Of a stretch of DNA of 62,140 nt, positions 8,431-17,156 are shown one piece after another (position 1 is the first letter of the stretch; each line of letters begins with the position of its first letter). A program made the translations under genes and the position numbers. The DNA lies in the NCBI GenBank assembly GCA_964481175.1, contig CAYZSZ010000003.1:1-62140 (forward strand). Direction: 5' to 3'. The notes under the pieces were generated by a model. It saw only the letters and a list, made by a program, of their open reading frames with translations. It made no database searches and was not told the DNA's origin. This DNA is from JAGOVB01 sp964481175. GTDB lineage: Bacteria > Patescibacteriota > Minisyncoccia > Phycocordibacterales > PALSA-1337.

Positions 8431-9576
8431 CCCACAAAGACACATCACCCCAAGGATGATAAACATGGCTTGATGACCCATGACACCTAGTGCTAGTGTC
8501 GCGATGAAAGGTGCGATGATGTATGCGGCTGGACGAGTGATACGGAAGAATCCGAGAACATCGAGATCTTTTTCAGGTACTTTTTTAAAGAAATATGTTT
8601 CGATCATCATCTCAACTGAAGCTGCACCGACACGACTGAGGAATAGGATACCAGTCCAAAGGAATATGTTGTTGTTATTTATATATGCGAGTGCAATTGT
8701 TGAAAAACCTAGTATCACAAAGCCGATTGACATAATCTCTGTTTCTCCATACTTTTTGTCTGCCAGCTTTCCGAGCGGATAGTCTACGAGGATAAAAGGG
8801 AGAAGCATGATGGTAAACATAAGACCGATATCATCCCAACCAAAGCCGATATATTTGTACAAATAGATAGGGGTATAGATCACCATCCAAGCATAGAAAG
8901 ATTGGAGAATCAGGTTTGCTACAAAGATCTTTTTTAAATCACGGCTATGAAAGACTTTGTGGGCGGTGGCTTTTACGGTTGCATGAGAATAGTGAGGGTC
9001 TTTAAAGTTTGCAAAGTTTTTTCTGATCAAATATGCAAAAGGAACGGTCAAAACAAGAGCACCAATATAGACTAGGCGGTAATTTGTCGTACCATCGAGC
9101 AATAGTCCAGTAAGGAGTGGAGAGATAACCCAGGCAGCATTTACCGCTGTTAGGAATATTCCTCTGGTCCCTCCAGTATTTCTGGTCGCTGTTTCATCCT
9201 CGAGGAAGGTGTCGATATTGAGCCCCATTATACTTGCAAAGACAAGCATACCGATAAAGGCAGGTACAACAGAGTATCCGGTCTGGCCAAACGCCATGGT
9301 AAAAAGTAGGGCCATCTGAACGACAACCAGAAATATTGTCGTTTTATAGTTTCCTAAACGGTTCAAGATATGGTGAAAACCAAGAAAGGCAAATATAGTC
9401 AGGACTGAAGAGACCATATACAGAATACTCACCACATCTTCGGATACGAACCCGTTTAAGAAAGTCGAGTTTATATATGCCGAAAGTGATACGTGCAGGT
9501 TAAATATAAACCCGGCGAGGCAAAACGTGTATAGATGGTGCGAAGAACGAATCCTTAACGCATGATGATGTCGCAT
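8395..9576 (-). CDS. MFS transporter
   Basis: A 393-residue integral membrane protein with about 12 hydrophobic helices and the layout of a major facilitator, including a short basic loop after helix 2 (LNRLGNYKT) and a central loop (NFKDPHYSHATVKATAHK) separating two six-helix halves. The substrate is not predictable. Its ATG follows a minus-strand TACAAT box by 9 nt, in the 15-nt gap behind RNase J, so it probably has its own leaderless promoter while also lying downstream of rnj. The N-terminus MRHHHALRIRSSHH is unusually His/Arg rich. Confidence 0.82.
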   Translation of the reverse strand: MRHHHALRIRSSHHLYTFCLAGFIFNLHVSLSAYINSTFLNGFVSEDVVSILYMVSSVLTIFAFLGFHHILNRLGNYKTTIFLVVVQMALLFTMAFGQTGYSVVPAFIGMLVFASIMGLNIDTFLEDETATRNTGGTRGIFLTAVNAAWVISPLLTGLLLDGTTNYRLVYIGALVLTVPFAYLIRKNFANFKDPHYSHATVKATAHKVFHSRDLKKIFVANLILQSFYAWMVIYTPIYLYKYIGFGWDDIGLMFTIMLLPFILVDYPLGKLADKKYGETEIMSIGFVILGFSTIALAYINNNNIFLWTGILFLSRVGAASVEMMIETYFFKKVPEKDLDVLGFFRITRPAAYIIAPFIATLALGVMGHQAMFIILGVMCLCGLYFSLTIRDTN

Positions 9577-9591
9577 ATATACACTATTGTA

Positions 9592-11424
9592 CTATATGCT
9601 GAGGATTACCGGAATAACGATAGGGTGCTTTGCGGTCTTCTGGAAGAGGTATTTTCCTACTGCTTCGGTAAGGTTTTCTTTTACATAATCGATGTTGATA
9701 GGATTCTGGCCCTTTGTGCTGTCTTCGATTGAGTTTTTGATGATGATACGTGCACCGTGGAGAAGCTCCTGTGATTCACGGAGGTATACGAATCCTCGAG
9801 AGATGATGTCTGGAGATTTCTTTAGTTTTCCTGTCTGACCATTTACGATGGCAAAGACGATAAAGATACCATCTTGCGCAAGCATTTGTCGGTCTCGGAT
9901 AACTACTTCCTGGATGTCACCGACAGAGAACCCGTCTACCATGACGATACCTGATGGAGCTTTTTCTTTGAGTTTGACGATCTTTGTGCCACCATCTTGG
10001 ATTTCGACGATAGAGCCGTTGTCTGGGATGATCACATTATCTTCGGGTAGCTTGTTTGCCTCACGAGCGATGTCGCCGTGTACTCGGAGCATATAGTGGT
10101 ATCCGTGAACTGGCATAAAGAACTTTGGATTGATTTTCTTGTGGATCCACGCTGTCTCATCACGGTTTGCATGTCCTGAAGAGTGCACGTCTGCAATCTT
10201 GTAGTGGATGATATGCGCTCCTTGTCGTGAAAGGTTATCCTTCAATTTCTGTACTGAGCGCTCGTTTCCAGGAACGATCGAAGAAGAAAGGAGGATGGTA
10301 TCTCGTTTGTTAATCTTGATGTATTTGTGAGTCTTGTTTGACATACGCATCATGGCAGCAAACTCGTCTCCTTGTGCACCTGTTGCAAGAACGACGATTC
10401 TCTCTGGTGGGTATTTTTCAATATCCTCAACAGGAATCAAAGTATCTTTCTTTGGCTTCAAGAGACCAAGGTGCTTACAGATCTCGATGTTTGTTTTCAT
10501 TGAGCGACCCTCGACAACTACTTTCTTTCCATATAGTTCTGAGTAGTGGATGATTTTGAGCATTCGTTCTAGGAGAGAGGCGAAGGTTGCAATGATGAGA
10601 CGGCCCTCAGCATTTTTGATGATGTTTTCGATATTTTTGTGTACGAGCTTTTCTGGAGTAGAGAAGCCAGGGTTTTCTACGTTTGTAGAGTCAGCCATGA
10701 GCAATAAAACATTTTCATCCTTGAACTTTTTATTGTATTCGTTTTCTTCTTCCTCAGTTGGTACTCCGTCGACATGGTCGAGCTTGAGGTCTCCAGTGTG
10801 GACGATAGATCCGACAGGTGTCTCGACGATCACTCCCATAGCGTCTGGGATAGTGTGGGTCACTGCAAAGAATTTTACTTTTAGATTTCCGACTCGAATA
10901 GCCTCGTCCTTTTCGACGATCTTTATATCAAGTGGCGCTAGATGCGGGAATTCTTCTTGGCGCTTCTTGACCATGACTGAAGTCAAAAGACGGGTGTAGA
11001 GGGGTGGGTTGCCGATACGTGGCATAACATACGGGATTCCTCCGATGTGGTCGAGGTGACCGTGAGTGATGATCACTGCTTTTACTTTTTCTTTTCGTTC
11101 CTCGAGGTATTTTGTGTTTGGGAGAATGTAGTCGATACCCGGTGTATTTTCATCTTTAAACTGAAAACCAATATCGATTACGACAATGTCGTTGCCGTAT
11201 TCGATCGCGGTCATATTTTTACCGATTTCTTCTACTCCACCTAGTGGAATGACTCGGATATCTCCTTCGGTGAGCGCAGGGACTGTGTCTTCTACTTTTT
11301 TGTGTACCTGAGTTTCAGAAGGTGCGCGTCGTGGAGCGCTGTGTCGGCGATTGTCTTTGCGCTGGGGTGGACGATTTGTCCGTGGTGCTGGGTTTGCTGC
11401 TGGTGTTGTTGGTTGTGGGTTCAT
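9592..11424 (-). CDS. rnj: ribonuclease J
   Basis: A 610-residue metallo-beta-lactamase/beta-CASP ribonuclease (RNase J, endo- and 5'-exonuclease) that processes and degrades mRNA and rRNA. The zinc-binding motif HGHLDHIGG is at about residues 119-127, with THTIPDAMG and HTGDLKLD following; the beta-CASP part (LLMADSTNVE, ATFASLLERML, GNERSV, SSGHANRDE) and a C-terminal domain are present. The first ~45 residues are a Pro/Arg/Asn-rich tail absent from the minimal family. RNase J matters here because leaderless mRNAs and tRNA-linked mRNAs are abundant in this window. It starts 1 nt after the stop of the upstream peptide-binding protein gene (translational coupling likely). Confidence 0.95.
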   Translation of the reverse strand: MNPQPTTPAANPAPRTNRPPQRKDNRRHSAPRRAPSETQVHKKVEDTVPALTEGDIRVIPLGGVEEIGKNMTAIEYGNDIVVIDIGFQFKDENTPGIDYILPNTKYLEERKEKVKAVIITHGHLDHIGGIPYVMPRIGNPPLYTRLLTSVMVKKRQEEFPHLAPLDIKIVEKDEAIRVGNLKVKFFAVTHTIPDAMGVIVETPVGSIVHTGDLKLDHVDGVPTEEEENEYNKKFKDENVLLLMADSTNVENPGFSTPEKLVHKNIENIIKNAEGRLIIATFASLLERMLKIIHYSELYGKKVVVEGRSMKTNIEICKHLGLLKPKKDTLIPVEDIEKYPPERIVVLATGAQGDEFAAMMRMSNKTHKYIKINKRDTILLSSSIVPGNERSVQKLKDNLSRQGAHIIHYKIADVHSSGHANRDETAWIHKKINPKFFMPVHGYHYMLRVHGDIAREANKLPEDNVIIPDNGSIVEIQDGGTKIVKLKEKAPSGIVMVDGFSVGDIQEVVIRDRQMLAQDGIFIVFAIVNGQTGKLKKSPDIISRGFVYLRESQELLHGARIIIKNSIEDSTKGQNPINIDYVKENLTEAVGKYLFQKTAKHPIVIPVILSI

Positions 11425-11425
11425 T

Positions 11426-13132
11426 TTATTTATTGTTATTTTTTATGAATATATTCCATACATGATCTGTATTTATGTACCATTTCATTATGTTGCCGAA
11501 GCGGTCAGTAGGAGTGGTAATATTTTGCAGATTTGGAATGTTTGTTTTTGGTGAAGTGATATATATGAGGTCCGGTGAATAAAGAAATACTGCTGGGGTG
11601 TCGTCGATGATCAATTCTTCGGCTTCTTTTGCTTTTTCGAGGTGGAGCACACTGTCTTCGGTGGCACGCATTTCTTCGATGAGACGGTCTACTTTGCTGT
11701 TTGCATAGAGGACGATGTTGAGGCCTGGATCATTTCGCTGTGAAGAATGCCAGTATGCATAGAGATCGAGGTCGTGACCGACTACTTCTCCAAAAAGAAG
11801 CGCTTCATATTTTCGAGGGCGGATGATATTTTGCTGGAGATCGCCATTTTCATAAATCTTGAGAGTGACTGATGCACCGATCTTTTCCCACTGTTGTTTG
11901 ATAAGCTCAGCAGCTTTTTTCAGCTCACTAACATTTGTGGTTGTGAGAGAAAATGAAAGAGGGATGGTGGCTGACTTGGTTTTCTTTTCAAAAATACCAT
12001 CAGCGTTCTGTACCCAGCCAGCTTTGGTGAGAATGTCTCGTGCTTTATCGATGTCTGCAGCGGTGCTCGTACCTTCGTGAAGGGGGAGCGGTCCATTACT
12101 CTCGACACCGTATCCTTTGAGGACATCGTCGATGAGGGCCTTTTTGTCGGTACCTATATTTAGCGCCTGGCGTACTTCAGGTAGCGCGAGTGCTGGGTTT
12201 TGGTTTTGATTAAAGAATACTGCAAATGTTCGTGGGAGTGATGTGTGAATGATGTTTGAATGACTTTTATTTACTTTCTGAGCCTCGCCTGCATTGATGC
12301 TGTGAAGGCTAGTGATCACTCCTTCGTAGTATGCTTCGAGGAGGCTAGTCTCATTTGGAAAGAATGAAAAGTTAATTGTACTTATATATGGTCGTCCCAA
12401 TGTGTATTTGTTGTATGATTTCAAAACATATCGAGTAGGCAGTCCGCGATCATCATGGTCGATCGAATCTAATTTGTATGGACCAGCGCCGATCGGGTTG
12501 CTATTTAAATCGGTAAATACAAAGCTTTCAGGAGAGATATCTTTCCACAAATGCTTTGGGAGGATGCCGAGGGTAGTGTTGTATACAAAAGGTGCAAATG
12601 GATGCTTGAGTGTGAATTTTATTTCACGGCTATTTACCACTTCGGTGACGACCTCGTTCCAAAGTGCACGACGTGGACTCTTTATGATATTGTCTTGTGC
12701 TTTTTCGATGGTAAATGCTACATCCTCTGCAGTTACGCGTACACCATCATGAAAGAAAGCATTTTCTTTTATTTTAAAATCATAGACGAGTCCGTCATCT
12801 GATACGGTATAGCTTTCGGCTATATCAGGGACAAGTACACCGTTTACATTGCGCATGAGGCCAGCATATATAAGAGAGGTGAGGTCTCGGTCGACATCTG
12901 TTTGAGCGAGAACGGGGTTTACAAAACGAGCGATACCGATCACTCCTTCATTGATTGCTCCTCCTCGTGCAGGGACCTCGGTCATGAAATAGGTATTGAG
13001 CCTCCATGTAAGCGAAATACCGGTGAATACAAATAGTATGGCAAAAACACCAAACAATACGTTTTCAGTAGGGCTAAACTTGCGAATTAGTCCCATGAGC
13101 TTTTCGCTTTTTGGGAAACGGAATTCTTTCAT
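11426..13132 (-). CDS. ABC transporter substrate-binding protein, family 5 (peptide-type)
   Basis: A 568-residue extracytoplasmic solute-binding protein of the SBP_bac_5 (oligopeptide/nickel/dipeptide) family. The family features DLTSLIYAGLM, DIAESYTVSDDGLVYDFKIK, FHDGVRVTAEDVAFT and VRQALNIGTDKKALI are all visible. I start it at ATG 13132 (MKEFRFPKSEK); the longer frame would run back into secG. The N-terminus has a single hydrophobic helix (residues 24-42) after a ~20-residue basic segment, so it is probably membrane-anchored rather than lipidated (no lipobox Cys seen). No permease or ATPase partner is in the window. It lies between secG and rnj in one minus-strand run. Confidence 0.9.
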   Translation of the reverse strand: MKEFRFPKSEKLMGLIRKFSPTENVLFGVFAILFVFTGISLTWRLNTYFMTEVPARGGAINEGVIGIARFVNPVLAQTDVDRDLTSLIYAGLMRNVNGVLVPDIAESYTVSDDGLVYDFKIKENAFFHDGVRVTAEDVAFTIEKAQDNIIKSPRRALWNEVVTEVVNSREIKFTLKHPFAPFVYNTTLGILPKHLWKDISPESFVFTDLNSNPIGAGPYKLDSIDHDDRGLPTRYVLKSYNKYTLGRPYISTINFSFFPNETSLLEAYYEGVITSLHSINAGEAQKVNKSHSNIIHTSLPRTFAVFFNQNQNPALALPEVRQALNIGTDKKALIDDVLKGYGVESNGPLPLHEGTSTAADIDKARDILTKAGWVQNADGIFEKKTKSATIPLSFSLTTTNVSELKKAAELIKQQWEKIGASVTLKIYENGDLQQNIIRPRKYEALLFGEVVGHDLDLYAYWHSSQRNDPGLNIVLYANSKVDRLIEEMRATEDSVLHLEKAKEAEELIIDDTPAVFLYSPDLIYITSPKTNIPNLQNITTPTDRFGNIMKWYINTDHVWNIFIKNNNK

Positions 13133-13142
13133 TGGATTAGGG

Positions 13143-13376
13143 TTAGTAGATGAGAGCGATGAGCGCAGAAACAGCAAAAAGAACAGCAATCACAATAGTG
13201 CTGGTAAATAGTGTCTTTTCCAAGCCACGTCGTGTATGAAATGCTGTACTCATATTATCACTACCACCGAAAGCGCCACCGATAGCGGCACCTGATCTTT
13301 GGAGAAGTATTGAGGCGATCATTAGGACAGCCAATACAATCTGGATATACGGTAGAATTGCTGAAATAGCGTTCAT
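13143..13376 (-). CDS. secG: SecG, preprotein translocase subunit
   Basis: A 77-residue two-helix membrane protein, accessory subunit of SecYEG that aids preprotein insertion. Residues 6-24 and 52-72 are hydrophobic, separated by the diagnostic SecG loop LLQRSGAAIGGAFGG and the following TRRGLEKTLFTSTIVIAV. The start is ATG 13376 (MNAISAILPY) rather than 13412, which lies upstream of the usual first helix. The gene opens a minus-strand run of secG, peptide-binding protein, rnj and MFS. SecG is relevant to the many exported proteins here. Confidence 0.9.
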   Translation of the reverse strand: MNAISAILPYIQIVLAVLMIASILLQRSGAAIGGAFGGSDNMSTAFHTRRGLEKTLFTSTIVIAVLFAVSALIALIY

Positions 13377-13417
13377 TGGGAGTACTATAGCATGGGTGGG
13401 AAGTCGGGTCAAACCCC

Positions 13418-13446
13418 TTGCATACAGCTGTAGCTATGAATATACT
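13418..13446 (+). promoter_or_regulatory. groES-groEL promoter
   Basis: TTGCAT (13418-13423), a 17-nt spacer and TATACT (13441-13446). The predicted start of transcription is at about 13453, only 3 nt before the groES ATG at 13456. No CIRCE-type inverted repeat (TTAGCACTC) was seen. Confidence 0.65.
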
Positions 13447-13455
13447 ATGGTCACT

Positions 13456-13749
13456 ATGAGTAAAAATAACCAAAAAATAACAATCAAACCACTGTCTGAT
13501 CGAGTTTTGGTTAAGGAAATCGTACAAAAAGATACTGAAACCAGAACTAAGTCAGGCATTATCTTATTAGCTAGCAATGAGGACAAAGGAACAAAACGTG
13601 GAGAGGTCGTCGGTATTGGGAAAAAGGTAGAAGCAGAGGTAAAAATGGGTGACACCGTGATCTTTTCGTGGGGAGAGAAAATAACCATCGAAGGAGTCGA
13701 ATACTTTATTGTAAAAGAAACAGAACTAATCGCTACTATTCAAAAATAA
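13456..13749 (+). CDS. groES: co-chaperonin GroES
   Basis: A 97-residue co-chaperonin that caps the GroEL ring. The family start KPLSDRVLVKEI, the mobile-loop region with SGIILLASNE, GEVVGIGKK and the C-terminal VIFSWGEKITIEGVEYFIVKE are present. I use ATG 13456 (MSKNNQKITIKPL); ATG 13447 is in the same frame but overlaps the end of the -10 box. The gene is followed 4 nt later by groEL. Confidence 0.93.
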   Translation: MSKNNQKITIKPLSDRVLVKEIVQKDTETRTKSGIILLASNEDKGTKRGEVVGIGKKVEAEVKMGDTVIFSWGEKITIEGVEYFIVKETELIATIQK

Positions 13750-13753
13750 AAGT

Positions 13754-15361
13754 ATGGCTAAAAAAATCATATACAACGAAGAGGCTAGAAAGGCACTCAC
13801 TAAAGGGATCAATACTGTCGCCGATGCAGTAAAAGTGACGATCGGTCCACGAGGTCGCAACGTCGTCTATGACAAAGGATACGGTAGTCCAATCATCACT
13901 AATGATGGAGTTTCAATCGCTCGTGAGATCACTCTCAAAGATAAGTTTGAAAATATGGGTGCTGAAATTATCAAAGAGGTCGCAACAAAGACAAATGACA
14001 TTGCTGGAGATGGAACAACCACTGCAACTGTGCTCATGCAGGCGATTGTCGTCGAGGGAATGAAGCATACCACTATGGGTGTCTCTGCTATGGCGCTCAA
14101 GGCAGGTATCGAACGAGCTGCAAAAGATGTAGTCGATGCACTCCAGTCTATTGCAAAGCCGATCAAGTCGGACGAAGAGATCGAGCAAGTAGCAACTATA
14201 TCAGCTGAATCAAAAGAGATCGGCAAAATTATTGCGAGCACGATTAAAAAAGTCGGCAAAGACGGGGTGGTGACAGTAGAAGAGGCACAGACACTCGGTA
14301 TCGATTCTGAGGTAGTGAGTGGAATTGAGCTTGAAAAAGGTTATATCTCTCCATATATGGTGACCAATGCTGAGCGGATGGAGGCTGAGTACACAGATCC
14401 AGGGATCCTCGTCACTGACAAAAAGATCTCAAGTATAAAGGAGATACTGCCATTTTTGGAAAAACTAGCAGCAACTGGCAAAAAAGATTTGGTCATTATC
14501 GCTGAGGATGTCGACGGAGATGCGCTTACAACATTTCTTCTAAATAAAATCAGAGGTGGTTTCAATGTGCTTGCGATCAAGGCACCTGGCTATGGTGAAA
14601 AGAAAAAAGAAATACTTACTGACATCGCAGTGACTATCGGCGCTACAGTTATTACTGACGACGTGGGTATTACTTTTGAAAATGCAGACCTATCGGTTCT
14701 CGGTAAGGCTCGAAAGGTTGTAGCAAAAAAAGATTCGACAGTTATTGTCGGAGGAAAAGGTAAAAAAGCAGATATCGATGCGCGTTTGGCACAGATAAAA
14801 AATGAGCGAGCACATACGACAGCAAAATACGATAAGGAAAAACTCGACGAGCGTATCGCAAAGCTTTCTGGAGGTGTGGCGGTGATCCATGTGGGCGCAG
14901 CTACTGAAACTGAGATGAAATATCTCAAGCTAAAGATCGAAGACGCAGTAAACGCAACTAAAGCCGCAATCGAAGAGGGTATCGTCCCTGGTGGAGGAGT
15001 CGCGCTCGTCAAAGCAGGAGCGATCGTTGAGAAAAAGATAAAAGAAAAAGACTTGGGCTACAGCATCCTTCTCAAGGCTCTCGAAGCACCTTTGAGACAG
15101 ATAGCTATCAATGCAGGTAAGGATGATGGTTCGGTCATCGTCGATAAAGTAAAGAATGGAAAAGGAAATATGGGCTATGACGCACTAAACGATGTGCTCG
15201 TCGATGACATGATTGCTCTCGGTATCGTCGATCCTGTAAAGGTGACTCGAAGTGGAGTGCAGCACGCAGCCAGTGCAGCGGCAATTCTCCTCACAACCGA
15301 AGTAGCTATTGCTGATGACGGTGAGGATAAAAAGAATCCACAGCAAGAAATGGGGTATTAG
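13754..15361 (+). CDS. groEL: chaperonin GroEL
   Basis: The 535-residue 60-kDa chaperonin subunit that folds proteins in an ATP-driven double ring. Diagnostic motifs are TIGPRGRNVVYDKGYGSP, the ATP-site DGTTTATVLMQAI, SAESKEIGKIIA and GIVPGGGVALVKAGA. The C-terminus ends NPQQEMGY, with only a short tail and not the GGM repeat of E. coli GroEL. It is in operon with groES, and its message ends just before the promoter-like TATAAT (15367-15372) of the next gene. Confidence 0.98.
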   Translation: MAKKIIYNEEARKALTKGINTVADAVKVTIGPRGRNVVYDKGYGSPIITNDGVSIAREITLKDKFENMGAEIIKEVATKTNDIAGDGTTTATVLMQAIVVEGMKHTTMGVSAMALKAGIERAAKDVVDALQSIAKPIKSDEEIEQVATISAESKEIGKIIASTIKKVGKDGVVTVEEAQTLGIDSEVVSGIELEKGYISPYMVTNAERMEAEYTDPGILVTDKKISSIKEILPFLEKLAATGKKDLVIIAEDVDGDALTTFLLNKIRGGFNVLAIKAPGYGEKKKEILTDIAVTIGATVITDDVGITFENADLSVLGKARKVVAKKDSTVIVGGKGKKADIDARLAQIKNERAHTTAKYDKEKLDERIAKLSGGVAVIHVGAATETEMKYLKLKIEDAVNATKAAIEEGIVPGGGVALVKAGAIVEKKIKEKDLGYSILLKALEAPLRQIAINAGKDDGSVIVDKVKNGKGNMGYDALNDVLVDDMIALGIVDPVKVTRSGVQHAASAAAILLTTEVAIADDGEDKKNPQQEMGY

Positions 15362-15380
15362 GGTGCTATAATTGTGTATT

Positions 15381-16247
15381 ATGAACACAACAATAGATTC
15401 TGCTGGTAAGATTTTAACAAAAAGCTTACATTTTTATAAAAAGCATTGGGAAGATCTTATTCGGCTGATGCTCGGTATCATCGGGTTATACATCGTGGCC
15501 TTTTTGATTGGGCTGGGCGTGACTGGAGTCTTTGCACCACTCTATTTTATAGTACCTGCTGGTCTCGAGGTGATTGTGCAACAGATCATAGGTCTATGTT
15601 TAGCTACCTTCGTTACTTTTGTTGTGCCAAAGTTTGTTCACGACCTCGACCAGGGCAAAAAGCCCTCAGTATTCGAAGCTTTTAGATTTGTTTCAAAACA
15701 TTTTCTAGAGTATTTTACTACGACAATATTAGCGCTATCTCTTGTGTATGGAGGTTCGGTCGCACTCATAGTTCCAGGTATTATATTTGCAGTGGGCATG
15801 ATGCTCTATCCTTTTATCGCTGTTATTGATGGAAAGAGAGGTATGTCTGCATTGGTTACAAGTTATTGGCAGACATATGGAAATAAACTAAAGATATTTT
15901 GGGTTCTAGCAGTAACAGGGTTGTTTGTATTTGCGGTGGTGCTCGGTTCATTGGTCCTGTCTAGTACACTTATCGCCATCTCTGTTCTCGCATTTCAGAC
16001 GATGACTATGAAGGTTATATTTATCGCTCCAATTATTGTTACGTGCTTCTTGTTCGCTGTGTTCATCGTTGTTCCTTTTTCATTTATCCCAAAGTATATT
16101 GTCTACAAAGAAATACAATCAAAGGCGCGGGATGTAGACCATACATTTAAGGTTCAAAAAGAAGAGATGTTCTCTGCCTTCATCGTGATCGGTTTTATTG
16201 TCTTTATGTTGCTCATAATTTCTTCGGTCCTCGCACCGACAATGTAA
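15381..16247 (+). CDS. polytopic membrane protein, DUF975/GPDPase-membrane-like
   Basis: A 288-residue membrane protein with about six hydrophobic helices. The pattern VPGIIFAVGMMLYPFIAVIDG followed by a short amphipathic stretch SYWQTYGNKLKIFWVL recalls the 'glycerophosphoryl diester phosphodiesterase membrane domain' and DUF975 families, which have unknown or scaffolding roles. The start is ATG 15381, 8 nt after a TATAAT box (15367-15372); the frame could open 9 nt earlier. Its stop overlaps the ATG of the next gene (TAATG), so they are translationally coupled. Confidence 0.6.
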   Translation: MNTTIDSAGKILTKSLHFYKKHWEDLIRLMLGIIGLYIVAFLIGLGVTGVFAPLYFIVPAGLEVIVQQIIGLCLATFVTFVVPKFVHDLDQGKKPSVFEAFRFVSKHFLEYFTTTILALSLVYGGSVALIVPGIIFAVGMMLYPFIAVIDGKRGMSALVTSYWQTYGNKLKIFWVLAVTGLFVFAVVLGSLVLSSTLIAISVLAFQTMTMKVIFIAPIIVTCFLFAVFIVVPFSFIPKYIVYKEIQSKARDVDHTFKVQKEEMFSAFIVIGFIVFMLLIISSVLAPTM

Positions 16248-16612
16248 TGTTCCGCTTTGCTTTATTTGTTGTATTCTTCTGGTTTGGGATCTTGAAATTG
16301 CTTGGGGTGAGCCCTGCAAGTACATTGGTGCTGGCGCTCTTAGATAAGACATTGCCATTTATTGCACCCGATCTATTTATGAAGCTATTTGCAGGCTTTG
16401 AAATGTTGATTGGAGTCCTCTTTCTTTTTCCTAGGTTTACGAAAATTGCGCTTGTACTCGTCGGTCTGCATTTGATTACGACAATTGCACCACTTATTTT
16501 GCTTCCAAATATGACTTGGTCAGGTTTGTTTGTGCCAACTTTGGAAGGACAGTATATAATTAAAAACATCCTCATTGTTGCGGTCGCGTGGGGGATATAT
16601 AAACAACGCTAA
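16247..16612 (+). CDS. small four-helix membrane protein, DoxX-like
   Basis: A 121-residue protein with four hydrophobic helices. Features FWFGILKLLGVSPAS near the N-terminus and FAGFEMLIGVLFLFPRFTKIAL in the middle match the DoxX/DoxD-like membrane family (in the database sense of similar layout: short protein, G-x-x-E in helix 2). The precise role is unknown; members of the wider family are linked to oxidoreductase or stress functions. It overlaps the preceding gene by one base (TAATG) and is followed by the next gene after 1 nt. Confidence 0.6.
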   Translation: MFRFALFVVFFWFGILKLLGVSPASTLVLALLDKTLPFIAPDLFMKLFAGFEMLIGVLFLFPRFTKIALVLVGLHLITTIAPLILLPNMTWSGLFVPTLEGQYIIKNILIVAVAWGIYKQR

Positions 16613-16613
16613 T

Positions 16614-17141
16614 ATGTCAAAATTCTTTATAGTGTTTCTCACTTTATTTGCAATCGTCGGTATCGGTTATCGTTTGCATGTTAACTCTACGATGCAGCCG
16701 ACTCCAGTGTTGGTGACATATACTAATGATGAGCTTGGGTTTACTTTAAAGCATGTAGAGGGAGCACCTATTGCTATCGGTGATCCAGTGATTATCCCGC
16801 TTGGTGCCCGCCCTATAGACACCATGGCAAGTACAACAGTTCTCGATCCATCAGGGTTAAGTCCAAAACCGAGTGATTTTATGAAAGAGATAACGAGAAA
16901 TACAACCGTCTACTATATTCAGACAAGTCAGTTTGAAGGAGTTGTAAGTTATGATGGATATCTTGTAAAAGATAATTTTATTATCCCGATTAGGTATGTA
17001 TGGAGTGGGGTAGATTGGACAAATCCAAAGTACGATTCAAAACAAGATCCAAAATTTAAAGAATTTATGGATGTGTTGCGCTCAGTAGAGTTTATCCACG
17101 TTGAGAAGGGGATTTACGAAGGAATAGAACCAAAGATATAG
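16614..17141 (+). CDS. secreted or membrane-anchored protein, unknown
   Basis: A 175-residue protein with an N-terminal hydrophobic segment (residues 4-20, uncleaved anchor or signal) and a soluble, beta-rich remainder. I do not recognise a family. Start at ATG 16614 (MSKFFIVFLTL), one nt after the preceding stop, because the longer frame runs back into the DoxX-like gene. It is the last gene of a three-gene membrane-protein unit and is followed after 15 nt by the giant surface protein gene. Confidence 0.6.
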   Translation: MSKFFIVFLTLFAIVGIGYRLHVNSTMQPTPVLVTYTNDELGFTLKHVEGAPIAIGDPVIIPLGARPIDTMASTTVLDPSGLSPKPSDFMKEITRNTTVYYIQTSQFEGVVSYDGYLVKDNFIIPIRYVWSGVDWTNPKYDSKQDPKFKEFMDVLRSVEFIHVEKGIYEGIEPKI

Positions 17142-17156
17142 TATAATGAGAGGGAT

